In this document: positions 14,926 to 22,148 of the stretch, one piece after another
Layout of the letters: each line of letters starts with the position of its first letter
How positions within the stretch are numbered: the stretch's first letter is position 1
NCBI GenBank assembly: GCA_002297365.1
Contig: DBKT01000004.1
Span: 124,001 to 188,000 of the forward strand
From: Caryophanales bacterium UBA743
GTDB lineage: Bacteria; Bacillota_I; Bacilli_A; RFN20; CAG-826
Reading direction: 5' to 3'
DNA: 64,000 bases
The notes under the pieces: generated by a model
What the model saw: the letters and a program-made list of their open reading frames with translations, nothing else
Told to the model about the DNA's origin: nothing
Database searches by the model: none
Program-made: the position numbers and the translations under genes

Positions 14926-16389
14926 ATGAAAACAATACTAATTGATATAGAAACCTATTCTTCAGTTGATATTTCTAAATCAAGTGTTTATCACTACGCT
15001 GAAGCAGACGACTTTGAGATTCTCCTTTTTGGCTATTCAGTCGATGGTGGAGAAGTAAAAGTCGTTGATTTAGCACTAGGAGAAAAGATACCGCAAGAAA
15101 TAATAGAAGCAATTAAAAGTGATGATGTAATCAAAATAAGTCATAATATTCTCTTTGACGAAATCAATAACATGAGGGAAGCAAGTCCTGTCTTAGAGAA
15201 AAGAACATCTAAGAATATCTTTTGTATCAAGTTTGGAAAGAAGAACGATAAAAGAAGCTCGCTCAATAAATCTAAGATTAAGAAAATGTCAGCTCAATCT
15301 AAAAATAAGGACGGCTATAACATCGAAGTAGGTTGTATCGATGAAGTTCATGAGATGACGGATTCTAAAGTTTATGATGCAATTAAACAAAGTCAGTCAA
15401 CTAAGAAAGAACCGCTTATCTTTATTATCACTACGGAAGGTGTAACTGTTGGAGGTTTTCTTGATAGCAAGCTCGAATATGCTAGGAAGATCATCAAAGG
15501 CGAGATCGAGGACGAACGTGTGCTTCCTTGGCTCTATACCCAGGACTCGCAAGAAGAAATCTTCAACGATCCTAAGACTTGGATTAAGAGCAACCCTTCA
15601 TTAGGCGAGATTAAGCAAGTTTCATACCTGGAAGATCTGATGAACAAATCGAAGAATGATTTAGCGACCAGAGTCACGATGTTATGCAAGGATTTTAACA
15701 TCAAGCAAACGGAGGATGGTTCATGGCTCAACTTCAAGGACATCGAGAACAAAGATACATTCAATATCGAAGACTTGAGAGGGAGCTATGCGATAGGCGG
15801 AGTTGATTTATCTTCTACGACCGATTTAACTGCAGCGGTTCTATATGTAGAGAAACAAGGTAAGAAGTATCTGATATCCCATTTCTTCATGCCAAGCGAC
15901 GCACTTAAAGCAAGGATTGAAGAAGATAACGTTCCTTATGATATTTGGGTAAAGAAAGGCTATATTACCTTAACGGATGGTTCTCAAAACGATTTTAGTT
16001 TAGTTACTTCTTGGTTTAGAGAGATGATTGATAAATATGATATTAGACCGCTTTGGGTAGGTTATGATCCTTGGAACTCTCAATACTGGGTTAAAGAAAT
16101 GGAAGATATGGGTTTTGAGATGGAGAAGATTAGGCAAGGCGTTTATACCTTATCGGAACCTATGAAGCAACTAGAAGCCGATATTAGAAACCACGCCTTG
16201 AACTATAACAATAATCCAATCATTAAATGGTGCTTTGCTAATACTCAAGCCAAGGTTGATGTGAACGGTAATATCCAACCATCTAAACTAAATTCAAGAT
16301 TAAAAAGAATAGATGGAACAGTAGCAACAATTATTGCTTATGCGACTTTGACTAGATATAAGTTGGACTATGAAGCGATGGTAAAGTAG
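14926..16389 (+). CDS. In-frame chimera: DNA polymerase exonuclease start fused to terminase large subunit
   Basis: 487 aa. Residues 1-75 match the start of phage family-A DNA polymerases: exonuclease motif I 'MKTILIDIETYSSVDISKSS', then 'YHYAEADDFEILLFGYSVDG'. From about residue 77 ('ILFDEINNMREASPVLEK') it continues as a terminase large subunit from after the ATPase P-loop: Walker B 'GCIDEVHEM' (135-144), 'IFIITTEGVTVGGFLDSKLE', nuclease motif 'GGVDLSSTTDLTAAV', 'WVGYDPWNSQYWVKEMEDMG' and C-terminal 'LKRIDGTVATIIAYATL'. The joint lies near 15140-15160. The polymerase domain and Walker A are lost, so neither activity is likely, although the terminase nuclease fold may persist. Start at 14926 after AGTAAAGGAG. 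Confidence 0.85.
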   Translation: MKTILIDIETYSSVDISKSSVYHYAEADDFEILLFGYSVDGGEVKVVDLALGEKIPQEIIEAIKSDDVIKISHNILFDEINNMREASPVLEKRTSKNIFCIKFGKKNDKRSSLNKSKIKKMSAQSKNKDGYNIEVGCIDEVHEMTDSKVYDAIKQSQSTKKEPLIFIITTEGVTVGGFLDSKLEYARKIIKGEIEDERVLPWLYTQDSQEEIFNDPKTWIKSNPSLGEIKQVSYLEDLMNKSKNDLATRVTMLCKDFNIKQTEDGSWLNFKDIENKDTFNIEDLRGSYAIGGVDLSSTTDLTAAVLYVEKQGKKYLISHFFMPSDALKARIEEDNVPYDIWVKKGYITLTDGSQNDFSLVTSWFREMIDKYDIRPLWVGYDPWNSQYWVKEMEDMGFEMEKIRQGVYTLSEPMKQLEADIRNHALNYNNNPIIKWCFANTQAKVDVNGNIQPSKLNSRLKRIDGTVATIIAYATLTRYKLDYEAMVK

Positions 16390-16428
16390 TGCTGAATGCA
16401 CAAAAACAATGATAATTTCTTGAAACTC

Positions 16429-16457
16429 TTGACTTTGGCTGGGGGGTAAACTATAAA
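16429..16457 (+). promoter_or_regulatory. Promoter of the lipoprotein cargo gene
   Basis: TTGACT (16429-16434), 17-bp spacer, TATAAA (16452-16457), ending 11 nt before the ATG. The AGGGTG ribosome-like sequence begins one base after the -10 box, so either the leader is only a few nucleotides or another upstream start is used. Confidence 0.65.
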
Positions 16458-16468
16458 AGGGTGATCTT

Positions 16469-18433
16469 ATGAAAAAAATTTTTTTAACTGTATCTCTATT
16501 AGCTTCTGTCTTAATGATAGGGCTAGCTAGTTGTTCGTCAAATATTAATGATGATACAGGTTCTCATATTGACAATTCAAGCGATGATCAGGATACTTCA
16601 AATAATAACAAAGATAATGTAAATGAATGGCATTCCATTAATGATTTATATTTTGGATATGGAATTAAAAAAAATGATTTAAATAAATTCTTTAAAACCA
16701 ATGGCAAAAAAATTAATGATGAAATTCATATTGATGATGAATATTATTCTTACTCATCTGGGAACTTTAGTATTACTTATGGAATAAATAATGGAACATT
16801 TAATATAACTAATGCTCTTACTGATAGTGAGTTAAAAGATGTCGAAGTAACAAATGCATTTGGGTTTTCCAAAGTTATAAAAGCAACCGTTTATACCGAA
16901 TACGTAACATCAATTAGTGTAGACTATTATGAATCTATGGATAAAGCACAGTTTGGAGCTTCTTATAATGGTGCAATTATTGATTCAAACATAGATATTC
17001 TTGATGCCCAATCTGGTAATTATAGCTATACAGTTAGTAAAATAGGCGATGGTTATATTTTGCCAAGTTATAGTGATATACGAGTTAATAAATTAGAATC
17101 TTCTTACAATATTGATCCAAGCGTGCCTTCAATTTGCTATTCACTTTTGAAGTCAAGTATGACCTTTTTAAATAGCACATTTAAAGGTATAAATTCTAGC
17201 TATTCTGTTGCAACACCATATAATAAAAACGATTGGGATAATATTAATTGGGATAATGTTCAATTTAATAGTGAGAAAGTTGTATATGATGGCAAACCTC
17301 ACTCAATATATGCAATGAATGTACCAGATGGTGTTAAAGTTTCATATAGTGATGAGAATATCATAAATCCTGGTGAACACATTATTGAAGCGACTTTTTA
17401 TGATCCTAAAGGCTATGAAATAGGAAATAAAACCGCAAAATTATTTATTAATGACGAATTTGAAATTACTTTTAAATTTTATTATGGTGACAACCTATTA
17501 AATCAACAAATAATTTCTGCTCATTATGGTGATGATTTAGTAAAACTCGCATCTAACTATGTTCCAGTTGGGTACATCGTCGCAAACAATGATTTAGAGT
17601 GGTCTATAATAGGTGATCAGGATATTACAGTAGATTTAATGAGCGAGTATGAAGGATATTTAAAAATTACTAGTACTAATGCTGAAATTAATGGAAAATA
17701 CTTCTCATATGAGCTGATTGATTATTCTTATAAAGTAAATGACAATCAAATAATTAGCATGGTCCCATATGGTGAAACTTCTTCAATTGAATTTTTCCTA
17801 GATGAGATAATAGGTATTGAATTTTGCAATTCGTTATATATTTATAGTGACTTTCTTTATAAAACCTCTAAGCTTATTAATCTAGAAACTGTAGATCTTT
17901 CTAATATGAAGTATTTAACAGAGATTCCTGATGGTTTCTTCTATGGTTGTAAGAATTTAAAAACTATAATAGGACATGATTTAAAACAATTAACTAGTAT
18001 TGGGGATAGATTTCTTCAAAATACGAATATTGTTAATTTTGATATAGATTTAACAAATGTTATTAAGATAGGAAAAAGTTTTCTTCGTGATGCTTTTATT
18101 GGTGAAGATTCCAGAGAAATAACGATTGATTTGCCATCTTTTCAAACCATTGGTGGTACAAAAAGTGGTCAAAACATTGATTATGAAGGTGAAGTTAACT
18201 TCTTATATTTCTTATATCAATCTAAACGAAATGATAATTGTATAGTCAATTTAAAAGTGTATGACTTTCTTTTAACCAATAACATGTTTAAATCTTATTA
18301 TTCTGTTTGGGATAACAATAATTTACAGTATTATTCATTTATAAACTTAAATGTTTATACTAATAAATTAAGCTCACAAGAAAGATTATTAACAGATCTA
18401 CCTGGTGTAGTGAACATTTATGAATTATCTTAA
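16469..18433 (+). CDS. Lipoprotein with MBG-like and leucine-rich-repeat-like regions (prophage cargo)
   Basis: 654 aa. Signal peptide and lipobox at 1-22 ('LMIGLASC'), then a Ser/Asp/Asn-rich linker, so it is anchored outside the cell. Around 270-330 lies an MBG/Ig-like module ('KVVYDGKPHSIYAMNVPDG', 'PGEHIIEATFYD'). Around 480-560 there are BspA-type leucine-rich turns ('LETVDLSNMKYLTEIPDGFF', 'LKQLTSIGDRFLQNTNIVNF'). The gene is far more AT-rich than its neighbours, has its own promoter and terminator, and separates terminase from portal, which are normally adjacent in phages. It is best read as a moron: a lysogenic-conversion surface protein, perhaps adhesive. Exact role unknown. Confidence 0.8.
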   Translation: MKKIFLTVSLLASVLMIGLASCSSNINDDTGSHIDNSSDDQDTSNNNKDNVNEWHSINDLYFGYGIKKNDLNKFFKTNGKKINDEIHIDDEYYSYSSGNFSITYGINNGTFNITNALTDSELKDVEVTNAFGFSKVIKATVYTEYVTSISVDYYESMDKAQFGASYNGAIIDSNIDILDAQSGNYSYTVSKIGDGYILPSYSDIRVNKLESSYNIDPSVPSICYSLLKSSMTFLNSTFKGINSSYSVATPYNKNDWDNINWDNVQFNSEKVVYDGKPHSIYAMNVPDGVKVSYSDENIINPGEHIIEATFYDPKGYEIGNKTAKLFINDEFEITFKFYYGDNLLNQQIISAHYGDDLVKLASNYVPVGYIVANNDLEWSIIGDQDITVDLMSEYEGYLKITSTNAEINGKYFSYELIDYSYKVNDNQIISMVPYGETSSIEFFLDEIIGIEFCNSLYIYSDFLYKTSKLINLETVDLSNMKYLTEIPDGFFYGCKNLKTIIGHDLKQLTSIGDRFLQNTNIVNFDIDLTNVIKIGKSFLRDAFIGEDSREITIDLPSFQTIGGTKSGQNIDYEGEVNFLYFLYQSKRNDNCIVNLKVYDFLLTNNMFKSYYSVWDNNNLQYYSFINLNVYTNKLSSQERLLTDLPGVVNIYELS

Positions 18434-18456
18434 TAAATACTAGATTTTATACTATA

Positions 18457-18482
18457 GGGCTCCTAGTCGAGTCCTTTTCTTT
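18457..18482 (+). terminator. Terminator after the lipoprotein gene
   Basis: GGGCTC/GAGTCC stem with 6-nt loop followed by TTTTCTTTTG. Confidence 0.75.
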
Positions 18483-18514
18483 TGCTCATATTTATAGAAA
18501 GGAGGAGTTTTTGA

Positions 18515-19519
18515 GTGTTTTTTAAACGAAAGAAGAAGATTTTAGATAATTATAATAGTGCTAGCCTTATCTCTAGCTCAGCTCTTCCTTTAGTGCCTTT
18601 TGGTGACAAGATTACTGCAAGTGATGTCGTATTAATTGCTATTGATAGGGTAGCTAGTCAATGCGCTAAACTTAAAGCTAGATACATTAAAAGAACTAGT
18701 GATGGTGTTGAAACTGAAAAGAATGGGACTTTAAGTTACATCCTTAGAAATAAGCCTAACTCTTATATGTCGCCATTTGAATTCATCTATAAGGTGGTAG
18801 CTTTACTTTTACTTAATGACAATGCTTTTATTTATCCACTCTTTAATAAAGATACATTAGAGCTTGAAGGACTATATCCACTTAATCCAAGTATTGTAGA
18901 ACCGATAATTGACGAAAGTAATTCCTATTATTTGAAGTTTTATTTTAAGGATGGGAAGTCAGTGATTCTTCCTAAAGATAACGTCATCCATTTAAGAAGG
19001 TTTTATTTAGATAACGATATCTTTGGTGGAAGTGGAAGTAGATCAACGCACGAAGCTTTACTTAAGACACTTAAAAGTAACGACGCTCTTCTTCAAGGAG
19101 TAGAAAAGGCAATATTTAGTTCGTTTCAAATTAAAGGAATCCTAAAGTTAAACGGCATCCTTAAAGAAACTGATAAAAAGAAAGCCATCGATAGTTTTAA
19201 TGAAATCCTTAAATCAAGTAACAATAGTTCAGTTATCCCTCTTGACTTAAAAAGTGAATATCAACCACTTAGCCTAGATCCTAAACTTGTCGATAAAGAT
19301 ACACTCGATTTTCTTCAAACAAAGATCCTTGATTACTTTGGAGTATCGATAACAATTACAAATGGCGAAGAAACAATAAACGGATATGAGTTCCAAGACT
19401 TCTCGTGCGACAACTTTATCTTTTTAGATAGAGGGACTTTTACCATCACCTTTTTACCTAATTCCACTAAGGAACCTAAGTGCACCATCATTATGAGGGA
19501 GGGATATTTATCTAACTAA
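18515..19519 (+). CDS. In-frame chimera: phage portal protein fused to tail protein C-terminus
   Basis: 334 aa. Residues 1-278 follow HK97-type portal proteins: 'DVVLIAIDRVASQCAKLKAR', 'LRNKPNSYMSPFEFIYKVV', 'LLLNDNAFIYPLF', 'NVIHLRRFYLDNDIFGGSGS', 'TLDFLQTKILDYFGV'. At about 279-283 the sequence changes abruptly to 'GTFTITFLPNSTKEPKC' and 'TIIMREGYL', which has the form of the end of a distal-tail (Dit-like) protein. Everything normally between portal and tail (protease, capsid, connectors, tail tube, tape measure) is gone. The joint is near 19345-19370. GTG start at 18515 after AAAGGAGGAG. The portal lacks its C-terminal part and is unlikely to work. Confidence 0.8.
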   Translation: MFFKRKKKILDNYNSASLISSSALPLVPFGDKITASDVVLIAIDRVASQCAKLKARYIKRTSDGVETEKNGTLSYILRNKPNSYMSPFEFIYKVVALLLLNDNAFIYPLFNKDTLELEGLYPLNPSIVEPIIDESNSYYLKFYFKDGKSVILPKDNVIHLRRFYLDNDIFGGSGSRSTHEALLKTLKSNDALLQGVEKAIFSSFQIKGILKLNGILKETDKKKAIDSFNEILKSSNNSSVIPLDLKSEYQPLSLDPKLVDKDTLDFLQTKILDYFGVSITITNGEETINGYEFQDFSCDNFIFLDRGTFTITFLPNSTKEPKCTIIMREGYLSN

Positions 19520-19520
19520 T

Positions 19521-20327
19521 ATGAAACTGATCTTTTTAGATAGACTGACTTTTAAATATAAGGATAACGCCTATATCAGCGATGAATTTGAAATTGTCCT
19601 TGATAGTGTGGTTAAACAAAAATCATCCTTTAAAGTCAATAAAGAAAACATCAAGGCAAGTGTCAATGATATCGTCGTCCTTAAAGAAAATAATCTAAGT
19701 TATATTGGAATTGTTGAAAGTATCACAAAAAACGATGATAAGACTTCAAAAGTTCAGACTTATGATTTTAAGGAGCTATTTAATGTTGAGGTTCCTTGTG
19801 AATCCTTTAGTGGAAACGTAGTATCTTACCTTGGAAACAAGATTAAAAGTGTCTTTATAAGTAATAGCGATACTAAGCAAAACTTAAAATTCCTTGAGAT
19901 AAAGCTTGGTGAAGCTGTTCAAGGTGAGCTTAATTTTGATGAAGATACACTTCTTAATATCAATGATTTAATTGAGCTACTTAGTAAGACCTATAACATC
20001 ATCATTAAGTACAATCTAAACTTTCTTAGAGGAAGGTTTTCTAGCATTGTCTTAACGATTGAAGAAGAAACAAGGATAGTAAAGTTAAGGCACGACTTAA
20101 AAGCTATAAGTGAATATCAAAAGCTTATAGAAGAAAAGAATAATCGAAAACTTAAATATGAGAACTTTGAGACCTTCATTAAGACATTAGAGAATGGTGA
20201 AGCAAAGTTAGAGTGGGACGATGTAATCTTTAACTTCATGCTAGAAAAAGCGGTGGTTCATAAAGATAAATCAATAACGTTTAAATTCTATTGTGGGTTT
20301 GAAACGACAATAAAGGCTAGGGAGTAA
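19521..20327 (+). CDS. In-frame chimera: phage tail protein start fused to serine recombinase C-terminus
   Basis: 268 aa, starting one base after the previous stop. Residues 1 to about 190 resemble the start of a Firmicutes siphophage tail protein that follows Dit ('FKVNKENIKASVNDIVVLKE', 'YIGIVESITKNDDKTSKVQT'). From about 195 on ('EEKNNRKLKYENFETFIKTL', 'DDVIFNFMLEKAVVHKDKSI', 'TFKFYCGFE') it is the C-terminal end of a large serine recombinase. The catalytic resolvase domain and zinc-ribbon are missing, so it cannot recombine DNA. In the intact phage the integrase evidently lay at this end. Third in-frame deletion joint of the remnant. Confidence 0.75.
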   Translation: MKLIFLDRLTFKYKDNAYISDEFEIVLDSVVKQKSSFKVNKENIKASVNDIVVLKENNLSYIGIVESITKNDDKTSKVQTYDFKELFNVEVPCESFSGNVVSYLGNKIKSVFISNSDTKQNLKFLEIKLGEAVQGELNFDEDTLLNINDLIELLSKTYNIIIKYNLNFLRGRFSSIVLTIEEETRIVKLRHDLKAISEYQKLIEEKNNRKLKYENFETFIKTLENGEAKLEWDDVIFNFMLEKAVVHKDKSITFKFYCGFETTIKARE

Positions 20328-20344
20328 AATCTCAGGCCTTTTTT
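20314..20344 (+). terminator. Probable terminator at the end of the tail::recombinase gene
   Basis: AGGC/GCCT stem with an inner GAG/CTC pairing, overlapping the stop codon, followed by TTTTTT. Confidence 0.55.
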
Positions 20345-20390
20345 GATTCACAAGATTTTCATATATTTTGTAAGGTTCATCTTGTATAAT

Positions 20391-20575
20391 TTTTATGTAA
20401 GGGACAAATCTTAAAGCTCTTTAAATAGAGTAGATTGATAAAGTTTTCTGTAAAGCTGTATTGAGAACTACCCATTAGAGGTGTCAGCAATAGGTCGCCC
20501 TATAAGTCAATCAGTGCATTTGTGAGCCTTGCGGAAGGAGGTTATTCATAGTTTTTCTTGTTGAAAGAATTAATT
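20391..20575 (+). other. Structured non-coding leader before the HNH gene
   Basis: TATAAT at 20385-20390 would start a leader of about 180 nt without a sizeable ORF. It contains small hairpins (CTCT/AGAG; GTTTTC/GAGAAC; ATAGG-TCGC-CCTAT at 20490-20503; CCTT-GCGG-AAGG at 20527-20538). Two segments are complementary to sequences after the HNH gene: GTCGCCC (20494-20500) with GGGCGAC in the terminator loop (21596-21602), and AGGAGGTTA (20536-20544) with TAACCTCCT (21570-21578). The pairings are nested around the gene. No known RNA family was recognised. Confidence 0.4.
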
Positions 20576-21559
20576 ATGAAAGATGAAATGATTGTTAATA
20601 AAGAAACTGCTATGCGCTTGTGGACTTCTCGATATGGGAAGAAAACAAAAGCAGTCGACTTTGCTGGCCGAACAATGGCTAAATCTGCCTATGATGATCG
20701 TAACAGCGAATTTGGATGGAATTTAGACCATATCTATCCTCAATCAAAAGGTGGGAAAACGGCTGATCATAATTTGATATGCTGTCACATTCTTACCAAT
20801 GATGAGAAGGCTGATAAAATTTGTTTTAATGCTAATGGTCAATTATTTAAAGTCATCAAAGTTGAGAATCACTACGAAATCGTAAATCAATCTAGTGAAG
20901 AACAGCCTAGCCAACCTACGCTCTTTGATTCTGCATATGGTATAAGGCTATTCAATAAACTTAAGAAAGATTCAAAGAAGCAAAAATTTTGTGGCGAGAT
21001 ATTAATTGACTTAAGACTCGTTCAAACAAGCGCTATCTTTGATTTCATTAGAGAAATATTTAATTCAGAAAACGTTAATATTTTCTCAAAAGGAAGAAAT
21101 TATCTAAGCTTTACTCCAAATGCAGTAGAATCTCATCTAGTAGTCATTAGAAGTTATGATGTTGGATTAAAATCATTAATTCAAGATTTACTAGATAAAT
21201 GTATTTTGTTAAATACGTATCTTTCAAACTATTTAGTTCCTACCGATAATTTGCGTGCCTATGACATTTACTTTGATGTAGTTTATAGCGAAACTGCTGA
21301 TAAGTATTATCAAAATGTTAATATAGGCGATATGAATTCCTATTCAGGCGAACCAACTAATAAGCTATATATAGACGAATTAGTTATTGAAAATACAAGT
21401 GCTAAAAGCGACTTAAAAAATGAAAAACAAAAAGAAAGTCCTTATAGTGGAATAAGTGCAAATAGTAAGTGGTTTGGTGGTAAAAATTATCTACCATATA
21501 ATTATGTATTCACTAAACTAGCTGATAATTTAAAAAAGGATGTAAGTAGACAAGGCTAA
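20576..21559 (+). CDS. HNH endonuclease-domain protein
   Basis: 327 aa from the ATG at 20576, with GAAAGAA 8 nt upstream (in-frame TTG codons at 20558 and 20561 are alternatives). Residues 8-85 form the HNH module: 'ETAMRLWTSRYGKK', 'AGRTMAKSAYDDRNSEFGW', then 'NLDHIYPQSKGGKTADHNLI' with D51-H52, N66 and the later His/Asn of the beta-beta-alpha metal fold. Residues 120-325 are a separate domain I cannot assign. There is no RuvC, reverse transcriptase or methyltransferase domain. It closes the prophage remnant, behind the truncated recombinase, with its own leader and terminator. It may be a homing-type nuclease or a defence gene; both are guesses. Confidence 0.75.
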   Translation: MKDEMIVNKETAMRLWTSRYGKKTKAVDFAGRTMAKSAYDDRNSEFGWNLDHIYPQSKGGKTADHNLICCHILTNDEKADKICFNANGQLFKVIKVENHYEIVNQSSEEQPSQPTLFDSAYGIRLFNKLKKDSKKQKFCGEILIDLRLVQTSAIFDFIREIFNSENVNIFSKGRNYLSFTPNAVESHLVVIRSYDVGLKSLIQDLLDKCILLNTYLSNYLVPTDNLRAYDIYFDVVYSETADKYYQNVNIGDMNSYSGEPTNKLYIDELVIENTSAKSDLKNEKQKESPYSGISANSKWFGGKNYLPYNYVFTKLADNLKKDVSRQG

Positions 21560-21588
21560 CTACTGAGTTTAACCTCCTAACATAAATT

Positions 21589-21616
21589 GGGTGGTGGGCG
21601 ACAACCATCCTTTTTT
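21589..21616 (+). terminator. Terminator after the HNH gene
   Basis: GGGTGGT/ACCATCC stem (one G-T) with loop GGGCGACA and six T. The loop is complementary to GTCGCCC in the HNH leader. Confidence 0.85.
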
Positions 21617-21628
21617 ATTGCTTATTTC

Positions 21629-21659
21629 TACGCCGTATCAAATTGCCTAGGGTGTGCAT
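21629..21659. repeat. Right-end motifs of the prophage remnant
   Basis: TACGCCGTATCAA (21629-21641) and CTAGGGTGTGCAT (21647-21659) match, in inverse orientation, two motifs at the left end; the 12-bp ATCAAATTGCCT (21637-21648) repeats 13661-13672 directly. Confidence 0.45.
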
Positions 21660-21695
21660 TGTATTAAAAGTGTAGTATGTAGGCATTAAAATAAT

Positions 21696-21718
21696 ACACG
21701 GAGAAATCCGTGTTTTTT
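21696..21718 (+). terminator. Terminator hairpin beyond the prophage remnant
   Basis: Perfect ACACGGA/TCCGTGT stem with GAAA tetraloop followed by six T. The rest of the stretch to 21900 shows no gene. Confidence 0.8.
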
Positions 21719-21902
21719 GAATATCCGTATCATTCGTAGTCAATGGACTTTATGTCTCTAATGGTTAAACCTTATTTTTTCAGTTTCTAGGAGGGGCGTA
21801 GATAATAAAAAAACGGTTTTTATGATTCAATTGCTTTGCCATGAAGTAATTGTTTATCTTTTTTTGTGGTTTTTGAAACGAAAGTTAAAAGAATAACGAA
21901 TT

Positions 21903-22087
21903 TTAAAAGTTTTTGCTTTCAAAGTCAAAGATGCCCCCTTTATCGGCATTTAGAAACGTTTTCCAAGCATTTATTTCTTTGATTGTCTTAGCGCGTTGAT
22001 TTTGCTCGGCCTCTCATTCATAAGCGCTTTGATTTCTTCTTTCATTCCGTTTTTGTCTATTTTAGGAAAGAAACGGATTTCTATCAT
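21903..22087 (-). pseudogene. Frameshifted coding remnant on the minus strand
   Basis: From an ATG at 22087 the minus strand reads MIEIRFFPKIDKNGMKEEIK and on to a stop at 21971. An overlapping frame continues with 'IKEINAWKTFLNADKGGIFD' and stops at 21903. Both pieces have protein-like composition and join through a single frameshift. I read it as a decayed gene, not identified. It lies downstream of the GH2 glycosidase on the same strand. Confidence 0.35.
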
Positions 22088-22148
22088 AAAGAAAGAATAG
22101 AATGAGCGTTTAAAAAGCGCACTAATGCCGCTTCAAGATTTTCGAAAC

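Larger units (their letters stand above)
13661..21648 (+). mobile_element. Deleted prophage remnant (about 8 kb)
   Basis: Phage families appear in phage order (small early proteins, DUF2815 ssDNA-binding protein, DNA polymerase start, terminase, portal, tail, serine recombinase end), all on the + strand and visibly more AT-rich than the flanks. Most structural, lysis and replication genes are missing. A 12-bp direct repeat, ATCAAATTGCCT, lies at both limits (13661-13672 and 21637-21648) and may mark the attachment core. Three deletion joints are in-frame gene fusions. Confidence 0.85.

Noticed and set aside
20391..21559. IscB/omega-RNA (HEARO) locus
   Set aside because: The protein has an HNH domain at its N-terminus but no RuvC motifs or bridge helix, so it is not IscB; only the RNA-plus-HNH arrangement is similar.
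20391..21616. Group II or group I intron with an HNH ORF
   Set aside because: No GTGYG 5' end, no domain V-like hairpin after the ORF, no reverse transcriptase, and no P7/R/S-type conserved elements. The nested pairings remain unexplained.
13380..21720. Integrative conjugative element
   Set aside because: No relaxase, coupling protein or type IV secretion genes; terminase, portal and tail pieces show a phage origin.
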